DNA from: Bacillota bacterium | Lineage (GTDB): Bacteria > Bacillota > Clostridia > Christensenellales > SZUA-584 | Assembly (NCBI GenBank): GCA_023436525.1 | Contig: JAEZIW010000015.1 | Coordinates: forward strand, 1 to 17,573 | DNA length: 17,573 bases | Direction of reading: 5' to 3' | Shown here: piece after piece, positions 1 through 6,614 of the stretch | How positions within the stretch are numbered: the stretch's first letter is position 1 | Layout of the letters: every line of letters starts with the position of its first letter | Notes under the pieces: generated by a model | Database searches by the model: none | Told to the model about the DNA's origin: nothing | Seen by the model: the letters and a program-made list of their open reading frames with translations, nothing else | Position numbers and translations under genes: made by a program

Positions 1-1
1 T

Positions 2-166
2 GAGGTGGTAATGTGCGTCGGCGGCAGTTCATCAAGGCAAACCGCGCTGACAGACGGCAAACCGTCGGACCTTGCCATTATTGCGATTATCGATTCGGTG
101 GAACTGAGAGGCAATCTCGTTTTCAGAAAATTTGAACTAAAAGATGAACCCACAGCAAAAAAGTAG
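2..166 (+). CDS. BMC pentameric vertex protein (EutN/CcmL family), C-terminal part
   Basis: This is the 3' end of a gene that begins before the window. The reading frame from base 2 gives 54 residues ending at TAG 164-166. They contain the family's signature: a GGSSSRQT segment (family form GSSARQT) followed by PSDLAIIAIIDSVEL (family form xVDAAIIGIVDSVEV). Members form pentamers that cap the vertices of the microcompartment shell. The tail after the domain is short and charged (KFELKDEPTAKK). The aldehyde dehydrogenase starts 16 bases downstream, so the two are very likely one operon. It is the most canonical of the three vertex-type genes visible here. The N-terminal half is not visible. 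Confidence 0.88.
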   Translation, partial: EVVMCVGGSSSRQTALTDGKPSDLAIIAIIDSVELRGNLVFRKFELKDEPTAKK

Positions 167-181
167 TAATGAGGTTTTGAT

Positions 182-1651
182 ATGAGTTTAACGGACGAGC
201 AAATCAGAAGTATTGTAGACGACACAGTCAAGCAATTGGTTGGGTCGAGCGGCGTGTCCAGAACAACAGGCAGCGTGCCCGGAGTAACGGACAGCGTGGT
301 TAATGTGACTGACAGCGCGGCTAAAGTATCGGCAGGCAGATGGCTTTGTGATACAGCAGAAGAGGCCATAGAGTCTGCGAAAGCAGCCCAGATAGAGCTG
401 AGCCTGTTAACGCTTGAAAAAAGAGGGCAGATTATTGATGCCATGCGCGAAGCCAGCAAAAAAAATGCCCGTTATTTGGCGGAACTTGCAAACAGCGAAA
501 CGGGCTATGGCCGTGTGGATGACAAGGTGAAGAAGAATCTGCTGGCGGCAAACAAGACGCCTGGCATTGAGGACCTCACTGCAGACGCGATTTCCGGCGA
601 TTTTGGATTAACACTGATCGAACGTGCGCCGTATGGCGTCATCGGGTCCATCACGCCGTCCACAAATCCGCCGTCCAGCGTGATCAACAATTCCATCAGC
701 ATGATTGCGGCAGGCAATTCTATCGTTTTCAACCCGCACCCGGCGGCTAAAAAAGTGTCCATCGAGACGATGCGCATACTTAATGAAGCTATTGCGGCAG
801 CGGGCGGCCCCTCAACGTTGATCTGTACGGTCAAAGAACCCAGCTTAGAATCGGGCAAAACGATCATGGAACACCCAGATGTTCCGCTGCTGTCGATAAC
901 GGGCGGTGAAGCAGTTGTGAAGGTGGCCATGAAGACAGGTAAAAAGGTTATTGCAGCCGGCCCCGGCAATCCGCCGGTCATCGTTGACGATACGGCCATC
1001 ATTCCACAGGCTGCGAAGGATATTGTAGATGGTGCCAGCTTCGATAATAATGTGCTGTGTATTGCCGAAAAAGAAGTGATTGCGTTTGAAAACATCGCAG
1101 AGAAGCTGATGAGCGAAATGGTGAAGAACGGCGCGTTTCGAATTTCAGGCGCGGATATCAATAAAGTCGTTAATACTGTGCTCGAAAATAAGGACGGCAA
1201 ATACACACCAAACCGTAAATTCGTGGGCCGCGATGCAGCTGTGATACTCAAAGCCAGCGGCATCGACTTCACGGGTGAACCTCGTCTGGTTATTGCCGCG
1301 GTCGATTTTAATCATCCGTTTATCAACGTGGAAATGCTGATGCCGGTGCTTGGCATCACGACTGTGCGTTCGATCGACGAAGCCATAAGAAAAGCGATAA
1401 AGGCTGAAAACGGCTGCCGGCATACGGCAATGATGCATTCACAAAACGTCTCGCATCTGTCAATGGCGGCTAAGGCACTGAACACGACGATTTTCGTCAA
1501 GAATGCACCGTCGTACGCAGGGCTCGGGTTCAATGGTGAAGGCTTTACCACCTTAACCATTGCGACACCGACCGGTGAAGGCCTTACAAGCGCGAGATCA
1601 TTTACGCGCTTAAGGCGCTGTGTTCTGTACGGTAATTTTAGAATCGTATAG
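182..1651 (+). CDS. CoA-acylating aldehyde dehydrogenase of a bacterial microcompartment (PduP/EutE-like)
   Basis: 489 residues. The protein should oxidise an aldehyde (acetaldehyde if DeoC is its partner) to acyl-CoA with NAD+ inside the shell. The ATG follows GAGG at suitable spacing. Residues 1-20 (MSLTDEQIRSIVDDTVKQLV) form a short amphipathic helix, followed by a Ser/Val/Thr/Gly-rich linker to about residue 50; this is the layout of encapsulation peptides in PduP. The catalytic domain then shows family motifs: TPSTNPPSSVINNSISMIAAGN near 158-179, TGGEAVVKVAM near 240-250, AAGPGNPP near 258-265, and the catalytic cysteine Cys293 in SFDNNVLC. The C-terminus (SFTRLRRCVLYGNFRIV) is the normal family ending, so the gene is complete. 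Family length is about 460-490. The exact aldehyde cannot be read from the sequence; acetaldehyde is inferred from the downstream aldolase. Confidence 0.95.
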   Translation: MSLTDEQIRSIVDDTVKQLVGSSGVSRTTGSVPGVTDSVVNVTDSAAKVSAGRWLCDTAEEAIESAKAAQIELSLLTLEKRGQIIDAMREASKKNARYLAELANSETGYGRVDDKVKKNLLAANKTPGIEDLTADAISGDFGLTLIERAPYGVIGSITPSTNPPSSVINNSISMIAAGNSIVFNPHPAAKKVSIETMRILNEAIAAAGGPSTLICTVKEPSLESGKTIMEHPDVPLLSITGGEAVVKVAMKTGKKVIAAGPGNPPVIVDDTAIIPQAAKDIVDGASFDNNVLCIAEKEVIAFENIAEKLMSEMVKNGAFRISGADINKVVNTVLENKDGKYTPNRKFVGRDAAVILKASGIDFTGEPRLVIAAVDFNHPFINVEMLMPVLGITTVRSIDEAIRKAIKAENGCRHTAMMHSQNVSHLSMAAKALNTTIFVKNAPSYAGLGFNGEGFTTLTIATPTGEGLTSARSFTRLRRCVLYGNFRIV

Positions 1652-1810
1652 GTGAATGCGGTTGGCGGCGGCCATACCCGCAATGAATGCGGTGCTGCGG
1701 CCGAGCAATGTGCAGGGGATGGTTGCAGGGGCGGTTTGATGCCGTTCATGCACCCTGAAATATGAAAACAATGTTGAAAAAAAGAATTGTATAGAAAAGG
1801 AGAAACAAAA

Positions 1811-2113
1811 ATGGCAAAAGAAGCACTTGGAATGGTTGAAACGAAGGGCCTTGTGGGCGCGATTGAAGCGGCCGACGCGATGGTGAAAGCCGCAAATGTT
1901 ACGTTGATGGGCAAAGAACAGATTGGCAGCGGTCTTGTGACTGTGATGGTCAGAGGTGATGTTGGCGCGGTGAAGGCAGCGGTGGATGCCGGTGCGGCAG
2001 CGGCCAAGAGAGTCGGCGAGCTGTTCGGCGTTCATGTCATACCGCATCCGCATGACGATGTTGAAGGCATACTGCCCGGACAGAAAGCAGCACCCAAAGC
2101 GGCAGCAAAATAA
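1811..2113 (+). CDS. BMC-H hexameric shell protein 1 (PduA/EutM-like)
   Basis: 100 residues forming one BMC domain. It matches the canonical facet-forming hexamer closely (ALGMVETKGL near the start, VRGDVGAVKAAVDAG in the middle, VHVIPHPHDDVEGILP at the end). The start is set at the ATG preceded by AAAAGGAG; an upstream in-frame start at 1787 would add eight residues (MYRKGETK) that do not belong to the family and would cover the binding site. By alignment to PduA, the pore loop reads EQIGSG, so the position of PduA Lys37 is Gln while the pore serine (PduA Ser40) is kept. A short Ala/Lys/Pro tail follows the domain. It is paired with the vertex gene at 2142, and the same H-then-vertex pair is repeated immediately after. 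Confidence 0.95.
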   Translation: MAKEALGMVETKGLVGAIEAADAMVKAANVTLMGKEQIGSGLVTVMVRGDVGAVKAAVDAGAAAAKRVGELFGVHVIPHPHDDVEGILPGQKAAPKAAAK

Positions 2114-2141
2114 GCTGGCACAACGCCGGAGGTAAAAAGCT

Positions 2142-2408
2142 ATGTATACCGGCAAAGTGGTCGGGTCGGTCGTTTCCACAGTGAAGGATGAGGGGCTTAT
2201 CGGGATTAAGCTGCTTTTGGTTCAGTTGATTGAAAACGGTAAACCCGGCAAAACGATAGTCGCCGGCGATCAGACAAGGCAGGCAGGAAACAACGATTTT
2301 GTGTATCTGATTGGATCTAAAGAAGCGAGCCTGATATTCCGCAGCGGATTGGTGCCTGCTGATGCTGCCATCGTCGGCTTTATCGATGACTACAATGAAA
2401 GATTATAA
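2142..2408 (+). CDS. BMC pentameric vertex protein (EutN/CcmL family) 2
   Basis: 88 residues, the usual size for the family. It starts at an ATG with a clear GGAGGT eight bases upstream, 28 bases after the first BMC-H gene. The N-terminus MYTGKVVGSVVSTVKDEGLIGIKLLLVQ has the family's first strand and the conserved VVSTxKxxxLxGxKLLLVQ pattern. A TRQAGNNDFVYLIGSKEAS stretch replaces the usual GxGxxVLVxxGSSAR, and the end (DAAIVGFIDDYNE) matches the D-A-A-I-V-G-I-V-D core. It should occupy shell vertices. It differs clearly in sequence from the partial copy at 2-166 and from the one at 2726, so the three are separate paralogues and not recent duplicates. Confidence 0.92.
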   Translation: MYTGKVVGSVVSTVKDEGLIGIKLLLVQLIENGKPGKTIVAGDQTRQAGNNDFVYLIGSKEASLIFRSGLVPADAAIVGFIDDYNERL

Positions 2409-2440
2409 CCTTATAGTCAGCATGAAAGGAGTTTTCCAAT

Positions 2441-2713
2441 ATGGAGAAACAAGCACTGGGCATGGTTGAAACCAAAGGTCTTATCGGCTCAATTGAAGCA
2501 GCCGATGCGATGGTTAAAGCGGCTAATGTGAAATTGATCGGCAAAGAACTCATCGGCAGCGGTCTCGTCACGGTGATGGTGAGAGGCGATGTCGGCGCGG
2601 TGAAGGCAGCGGTTGATGCAGGCGCTGCAGCAGCGAAAAGAATCGGGGAGCTTGTCAGCGTCCACGTGATCCCGAGCCCGCACGAAGATGTGGAAGACAT
2701 TCTGCCTAAGTAA
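2441..2713 (+). CDS. BMC-H hexameric shell protein 2 (PduA/EutM-like)
   Basis: 90 residues, a single BMC domain with a good AAAGGAG site eight bases before the ATG. A hand alignment over 90 positions shows about 14 differences from BMC-H 1 (around 84% identity), so the two are recent paralogues. By alignment to PduA the pore loop is ELIGSG: the Lys37 position is Leu here and Gln in copy 1, which would make the pore rim more hydrophobic. It ends directly after DILPK and lacks the Ala/Lys-rich tail of copy 1. The stop is 12 bases before the next start, and the gene sits in the shell part of the operon. Confidence 0.95.
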   Translation: MEKQALGMVETKGLIGSIEAADAMVKAANVKLIGKELIGSGLVTVMVRGDVGAVKAAVDAGAAAAKRIGELVSVHVIPSPHEDVEDILPK

Positions 2714-2725
2714 GCAGGTAACAGC

Positions 2726-3022
2726 TTGAGAATAGCGAGAGTTGTTGGCAATGTTGTGTCCACAATAAAAGATTATAATTTCCAGGGCCATAAGCTGATG
2801 ATCGTTGAGTTTATCAGCTTGGATGGCACGCCCATTGAAACGAGGCAGATTGCTTTTGACTGCGCGGATTCCGGGCCGGGAGACATTGTTCTTGTTAACG
2901 TTGACGGCGGTGCCGCCAAGATGTTTTTCAACGACAATGATCTGATTGCGGACTGGACGATATGCGGCGTTATTGATCATTACATGGCAGATGGGCAGAT
3001 CAGAAATCCACATAATATTTAA
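2726..3022 (+). CDS. BMC pentameric vertex protein (EutN/CcmL family) 3, divergent
   Basis: 98 residues from a TTG start. The TTG is supported by a CAGGTAA site seven bases upstream, by the 12-base gap to the previous stop, and because the N-terminus RIARVVGNVVSTIKDYNFQGHKLMIVEF aligns end to end with the family. There is no ATG nearer the family start. The middle is divergent: TRQIAFDCADSGPGDIVLVNVDGGAAKMFF replaces the usual Gly-Ser-Ser-rich loop, and the C-terminus reads ADWTICGVIDHYMADGQIRNPHNI, where the canonical core is VDAAIIGIVD. It carries a ten-residue polar tail. It is probably still a vertex protein, perhaps of specialised function. DeoC follows after 12 bases. Confidence 0.85.
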   Translation: MRIARVVGNVVSTIKDYNFQGHKLMIVEFISLDGTPIETRQIAFDCADSGPGDIVLVNVDGGAAKMFFNDNDLIADWTICGVIDHYMADGQIRNPHNI

Positions 3023-3034
3023 CTGACTAGGCGG

Positions 3035-3775
3035 GTGAAAGTTTTGGATATTGAGAATATCATTGCGCTGGTTACCGATATGGTTTATGCGCAAATAGAA
3101 GGAGCCGAAGCATCGAGCCAAGGTGGGGCAGATATTGCACGCACCATAGAGCATTCGCTGCTCAATCCGGATGCGTCGGCTGAAGTGATTCGCAAGGGTT
3201 GTGAGGAAGCGAGGAAGTACGGTTTTGCCAATGTGTGCGTGTCTCCGTATTTTGTGAGAATGGTAGCCGATATACTGTCTGGAACCAACGTGGCTGTATG
3301 TACGGCGGTTGGTTTTCCGCACGGTGCGGCTTCCACGAAGGCAAAGTGTGCCGAGATTCGCGAAGCGATTATGAACGGCGCGACGGAGCTTGATGTATCG
3401 CTGATGATTGTTGCGGCCAAATCCGGCGATTTTGAGGGGCTGAAAAAGGATCTGAGTGAAATGGTTTCGGTGGCGGGCGGCAGAGCAAAAATTAAGGCCA
3501 TCTACGAGCAGGGCGTGCTGACCGATGAAGAGAAAGAAAAGACGCTTTGCATCGCGGCACAGTGCGGTGTAGACTACATAAAAATCTCAAACGCGCTGAC
3601 CGGAAAGAAAGCGTGCGTGGAAGACATCAATTATGTCCGTTCAATAATCGGTAAAAAAATCGGCATTAAGATTGACGGCGGCATTAAAGATGCCGCAAAA
3701 ATCAGAGAACTGATGGCGGCGGACGCTCAGCGTTTTGGATGCAGCGCTTCGGTTCAGATTGTTACAGGCGCATAA
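3035..3775 (+). CDS. deoC: Deoxyribose-phosphate aldolase, microcompartment type (DeoC/DERA)
   Basis: 246 residues from the GTG; a TTG nine bases later (3044) has better spacing to AGGCGG and is an equally good start. DeoC cleaves 2-deoxyribose 5-phosphate to glyceraldehyde 3-phosphate and acetaldehyde. Family landmarks are present: IEHSLLNPDA (DHTLLxPxAT), YGFANVCVSPYFV, TAVGFPHGA, Asp120 in ELDV, the Schiff-base lysine Lys183 in DYIKIS, the second lysine Lys212 in IKIDGGI, and a RFGCSAS phosphate-site segment. Usual DeoC proteins are about 220 residues. The extra N-terminal part (residues 4-20, LDIENIIALVTDMVYAQ, plus a Gly/Ser/Ala linker to about 32) resembles an encapsulation peptide. It is the last gene of the shell operon, before a terminator. 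Phosphate-loop differences leave a related sugar phosphate possible as substrate. Confidence 0.9.
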   Translation: MKVLDIENIIALVTDMVYAQIEGAEASSQGGADIARTIEHSLLNPDASAEVIRKGCEEARKYGFANVCVSPYFVRMVADILSGTNVAVCTAVGFPHGAASTKAKCAEIREAIMNGATELDVSLMIVAAKSGDFEGLKKDLSEMVSVAGGRAKIKAIYEQGVLTDEEKEKTLCIAAQCGVDYIKISNALTGKKACVEDINYVRSIIGKKIGIKIDGGIKDAAKIRELMAADAQRFGCSASVQIVTGA

Positions 3776-3861
3776 TAGACATTTGTTGAAAAAAGGTTGA
3801 TTTTTAATCATTCATCATTACAAAATTTAAATGATGTACTGCCTCTCTCTTTATAATAGAG

Positions 3862-3897
3862 CCTCCGCAGGGTGTGCCCCCTGAAGGAGGTTTTGTT
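3862..3897 (+). terminator. Rho-independent terminator of the microcompartment operon
   Basis: A hairpin pairs CCTCC (3862-3866) with GGAGG (3886-3890) and CAGGG (3868-3872) with CCCTG (3879-3883), separated by small internal loops, and runs into TTTTGTTTT. It lies 86 bases after the deoC stop, and no further plus-strand gene follows before the converging chemoreceptor gene. Confidence 0.85.
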
Positions 3898-3931
3898 TTG
3901 GGATGACACATTTAATTCAACGAGGGCGCTA

Positions 3932-4050
3932 TAAGGCTACTCCTCGAGGAGAAGCTGTCGCCGACAGGCGACTGATGAGGTGTCCGTTTTGACAGCTTTC
4001 TGATTACACCTCATCGTGCTTCGCACCACCTTCTCGTCTAGGAGAAGGCT
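3932..4050 (+). repeat. Dispersed palindromic repeat, copy 1
   Basis: About 119 bp matching the reverse complement of 16676-16795. Both ends carry a near-palindrome: 3936-3955 (one mismatch) and 4029-4048 (two changes from CCTTCTCCTCGAGGAGAAGG). Between them lie a conserved block (CTGTCGCCGACAGGCGACTG), a perfect 10-bp inverted repeat GATGAGGTGT (3974-3983) / ACACCTCATC (4006-4015), and a small GTGCTTCGCAC hairpin. The left half is nearly identical to copy 2; the middle differs. A small open frame on the minus strand here (3937-4140) is produced by the repeat and is not a gene. The rest of the 3776-4213 gap holds only the two terminators. Confidence 0.85.
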
Positions 4051-4140
4051 ATTCCAGCTAAACTTTTCTCCAGCGATAAGCATTTCACGCAAAATGATTC
4101 TATCACCAGTTTGGTTCATATTGTCAGGTGCTATAGACAC

Positions 4141-4172
4141 AAAAAAGATCAGCCCGTTTGAATGGACTGATC
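4141..4172 (-). terminator. Rho-independent terminator of the chemoreceptor gene
   Basis: Read on the minus strand, GATCAGTCC (4172-4164) pairs with GGGCTGATC (4155-4147) with one G-U pair and an eight-base loop, then six T's (4146-4141). It begins 41 bases after the chemoreceptor stop codon. Confidence 0.88.
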
Positions 4173-4213
4173 CTTATCGTATTCCTTAAATGCTTCCGTC
4201 AGTTCTTTTTTAA

Positions 4214-6391
4214 TTAGTACTTTCCGAAGCCATCATCATCATGGCTGCCAAACCGGGCATCGTCCGTTAAATCAATCTTCGGCTGATTATCCGGCAGCAG
4301 CGGCTGATTGGAACCGATTCTAACCAAATCAAAATCTGCATCGGATGCCTCGTCAAGTGTAAACCGGCGCACCATCTCTTTAAGGCGCTCTGCCTGCACC
4401 GCAAGCTCCTCAGAAGATGCTGCCGCTTCCTGAGCCGCCGCCGAGCTGTTTTGCACCACGTCGGAAAGCTGATCCAGCCCGGTATCAATCTGAGAGATGC
4501 CGGTTGCCTGCTCATTTGAGGCCACGGCAATTTTGCCGGACAAATCAACGATTTTCTTAATGCTGTCGACAAAGCTCTGCAAAACGATGGCCGTATCGTC
4601 CGCAATCTGTGTGCCGGCAGCTGTTCTTTTCATAGAACCTTCAATAAGCTCGGTGGTCTGCTTTGCCGCTTCTGCGCTTTTGGCTGCGAGATTTCGAACT
4701 TCTTCCGCCACAACCGCAAAGCCTTTGCCGTGTATTCCGGCTCGTGCCGCTTCCACCGCCGCGTTCAGCGCCAATATATTGGTCTGGAAGGCAATGTCGT
4801 CAATCACCTTGATGATTTTTGAGATGCTGGCAGACGACGCATTGATCTCCTTCATCGCGGTTTGCAGCAACGCCATTTTTTCGGTGCCGCTCGAAACCAC
4901 ATCCATGGCCGAATACGAAAGCGCGCTTGATTCGTTGGCGCTTTGAGAATTGCGCTTGGTTTTGTCGGAAATTTCAGTGAAGGAGGCACTGATTTGCTCA
5001 AGGGCACCGGCTTGCTCGGTTGCTCCCTGAGAGATTTCCTGGCTGCTGGCCGAAAGCTGTGCCGCACCGCTGGCCACTTCCGCAGAGGCTGTATTGATCT
5101 CGTGGAGCACCTGATTAAACGATGCGATGCTTTTATTGACGGATTCTTTTATTGCCGCAAAATCTCCCTTGAATTCGGAAGAGATGCTCACGGTCAAATT
5201 GCCGTTCGATATATCTGAAAATACCCTGTTGATTTCAGCGATATAGTCTTTGAGCGTTGCCATTGTTCCGTTCAGCGTATTTTTAATGATTGCAAAATCA
5301 CCTTTGAAATCGCCCTCTACGCGAACATCCAGCTCGCCATCGGCCAGTTTTTCCAGCACCGCAGACGACTCGTTGATCGGAGCAATCATTGTATCCAGTG
5401 TCGAATTGATGCCTTCAACAATTGTGCGGTATGCGCCTTGGTGCTTTTCGGCATCCGCGCGAATGGAAAGCTGCCCTTCAGCTGCGGCGCTGATCAGCAT
5501 ACTGGTGTCATCTGTTAAGGTGCGTATTGTCGTGATAATCGTTCGAACAGCTTCACGCATTTGCCCGATCTCATCGGTATGTGCCCGCCCGGACACATCG
5601 ATATCCAAATCGCCCGATGCCAGTTGTTTTACTTCTTGGGTAAGCTTTTTAACAGGCTTGCTGATTCCGCGCGAAATCGAAATACCGATAACAACGGCAA
5701 TGATGAACAGCGCAGCTGTTGCCACGACCGTGATATTGAGCACCTGCATAGCCGTTTGTTTGTTGGCCGCATAAATTGTGGATGCGTTGCTGGTAATTAC
5801 GTAAATAAGGTCATTGAGGTCTTTTTCAATTTTTGTTTCTGCGGTACGCAATGGGCCGGATTTCGAGATTTGATCGAACAGCGCGTCTGTGTTTCCAAGC
5901 TTAGCTTTCATAATCAAATCGTCAAGGTTTTTAATGTAGTCATTGAAAGTGTCATTGATTTCAGTGACTTTTGAGGCATGCTCGTCGGGTATGGATGCTT
6001 GAAGCACAGACAGTGCCGATGATATGCCCGTTTTTTTACCCGTCAATTGTGAGAATAGTGATGACAGCATGGCGGAGTTTTCTTCCAAGACAAGCTGGCG
6101 TAATTGCATACGCAATACCTGGAAGGAATTCAATGTGCTGAACGCGTCCTTCGCCGGCTGCAGAATTTGTGTATACATGCCTTCGGTGGCGCTGCTTGTT
6201 TGCATTAAGCTTAAAACAGCGTAGCCGCCCATCAATGTGCTTAAAACCGCAATAATCAAAAATGCGGTTAAAAGCCTGGGTGCAATTTTTATATTACCCA
6301 AGAGTGTACGCTTGTTTTTGAGTTTCTTTTCTTTTTGTTTTTGAGAAGGGTTTTTTGGGCCCTGCTTTTTGAATAAACTTTTCATCATCAT
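4214..6391 (-). CDS. Methyl-accepting chemotaxis protein with several HAMP-like repeats
   Basis: A membrane chemoreceptor that passes ligand information to CheA/CheW. The longest frame starts at 6403, but GGGAGA at 6401-6396 lies inside it, so the start is one of three consecutive ATGs (6391, 6388 or 6385). Numbering from 6403: a Lys-rich cytoplasmic head to 41, TM1 at about 43-66, an extracellular four-helix-bundle-like sensor at 67-220, TM2 at 221-244, and HAMP at 245-296 (SKPVKKLTQEVKQLASGDLDI, DEIG). Three further HAMP-like units follow, marked by EGQLSIR, DGELDVRVEGDFKGDF and NGNLTVSISSEFKGDF (to about 435). The signalling hairpin tip is IDDIAFQTNILALNAAVEAARAG near 534-556. The tail (HDDDGFGKY) has no NWETF-like tether. 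Ligand unknown; alone in its transcript, divergent from a lipoprotein gene. Confidence 0.95.
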   Translation of the reverse strand: MMMKSLFKKQGPKNPSQKQKEKKLKNKRTLLGNIKIAPRLLTAFLIIAVLSTLMGGYAVLSLMQTSSATEGMYTQILQPAKDAFSTLNSFQVLRMQLRQLVLEENSAMLSSLFSQLTGKKTGISSALSVLQASIPDEHASKVTEINDTFNDYIKNLDDLIMKAKLGNTDALFDQISKSGPLRTAETKIEKDLNDLIYVITSNASTIYAANKQTAMQVLNITVVATAALFIIAVVIGISISRGISKPVKKLTQEVKQLASGDLDIDVSGRAHTDEIGQMREAVRTIITTIRTLTDDTSMLISAAAEGQLSIRADAEKHQGAYRTIVEGINSTLDTMIAPINESSAVLEKLADGELDVRVEGDFKGDFAIIKNTLNGTMATLKDYIAEINRVFSDISNGNLTVSISSEFKGDFAAIKESVNKSIASFNQVLHEINTASAEVASGAAQLSASSQEISQGATEQAGALEQISASFTEISDKTKRNSQSANESSALSYSAMDVVSSGTEKMALLQTAMKEINASSASISKIIKVIDDIAFQTNILALNAAVEAARAGIHGKGFAVVAEEVRNLAAKSAEAAKQTTELIEGSMKRTAAGTQIADDTAIVLQSFVDSIKKIVDLSGKIAVASNEQATGISQIDTGLDQLSDVVQNSSAAAQEAAASSEELAVQAERLKEMVRRFTLDEASDADFDLVRIGSNQPLLPDNQPKIDLTDDARFGSHDDDGFGKY

Positions 6392-6501
6392 GTGGTCTCC
6401 CATCTTTTGTTTATGTATTCATAATAGGGATATACAACCTGCTGAGGGTTTTATATCAAACATAAAAGTCTGTTCTTCGAATAAATTTATGCTGCTGATT
6501 A

Positions 6502-6517
6502 TTGACATTTGACATGA
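6502..6517 (+). promoter_or_regulatory. Candidate operator in front of the chemoreceptor gene
   Basis: TTGACATTTGACATGA is a tandem of two TTGACAT-like half sites. It matches TTGACAAATGACATGA at 12604-12619, in the sugar importer promoter, at 14 of 16 positions. It lies just downstream of the predicted chemoreceptor start point, where a bound protein would block elongation. TTGACATTTG (6502-6511) is also perfectly inverted as CAAATGTCAA at 6557-6566, and a 6-bp inverted repeat AATAAC-AAT-GTTATT sits between them (6526-6540). No regulator gene is in the window, so binding is an inference. Confidence 0.4.
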
Positions 6518-6537
6518 CTTGTGTTAATAACAATGTT

Positions 6538-6566
6538 ATTGTAGTATTTTCTTTAACAAATGTCAA
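6538..6566 (-). promoter_or_regulatory. Sigma-A promoter for the chemoreceptor gene
   Basis: On the minus strand TTGACA (6566-6561), a 17-base spacer, then TACAAT (6543-6538). This is consensus at -35 and one base off at -10. Transcription would begin near 6531, giving a leader of about 140 bases that crosses the TTGACATTTGACATGA element at 6502-6517. Confidence 0.72.
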
Positions 6567-6585
6567 GATTTTTGCCTTTTCGATC

Positions 6586-6614
6586 TTGAACTCACAGCTT
6601 GTAAGACGTATGAT
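6586..6614 (+). promoter_or_regulatory. Sigma-A promoter for the lipoprotein gene at 6656
   Basis: TTGAAC (6586-6591), a 17-base spacer, then TATGAT (6609-6614). The predicted start near 6621 gives a short leader of about 35 bases with a TAAGGAG ribosome site. Confidence 0.7.

Noticed and set aside
505..1272. Long minus-strand open frame opposite the aldehyde dehydrogenase
   Set aside because: It is antisense to a well-supported gene, has no ribosome site or family resemblance, and reflects the codon composition of the plus strand.
1312..2763. Minus-strand Ala/Thr/Ser-rich frames opposite the shell genes
   Set aside because: They are near copies of each other only because the BMC-H genes they oppose are paralogues.
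3852..3857. TATAAT just before the operon terminator, as a promoter for a small RNA
   Set aside because: There is no matching -35 at 16-18 bases upstream, and the terminator follows within a few bases.
3932..4050. CRISPR array or phage attachment site
   Set aside because: The palindromic units are not regularly spaced with unique spacers, there are no cas genes, and no integrase or duplicated tRNA end is present.
3937..4140. Short minus-strand open frame between the two terminators
   Set aside because: Most of it is the palindromic repeat, and it has no ribosome binding site.
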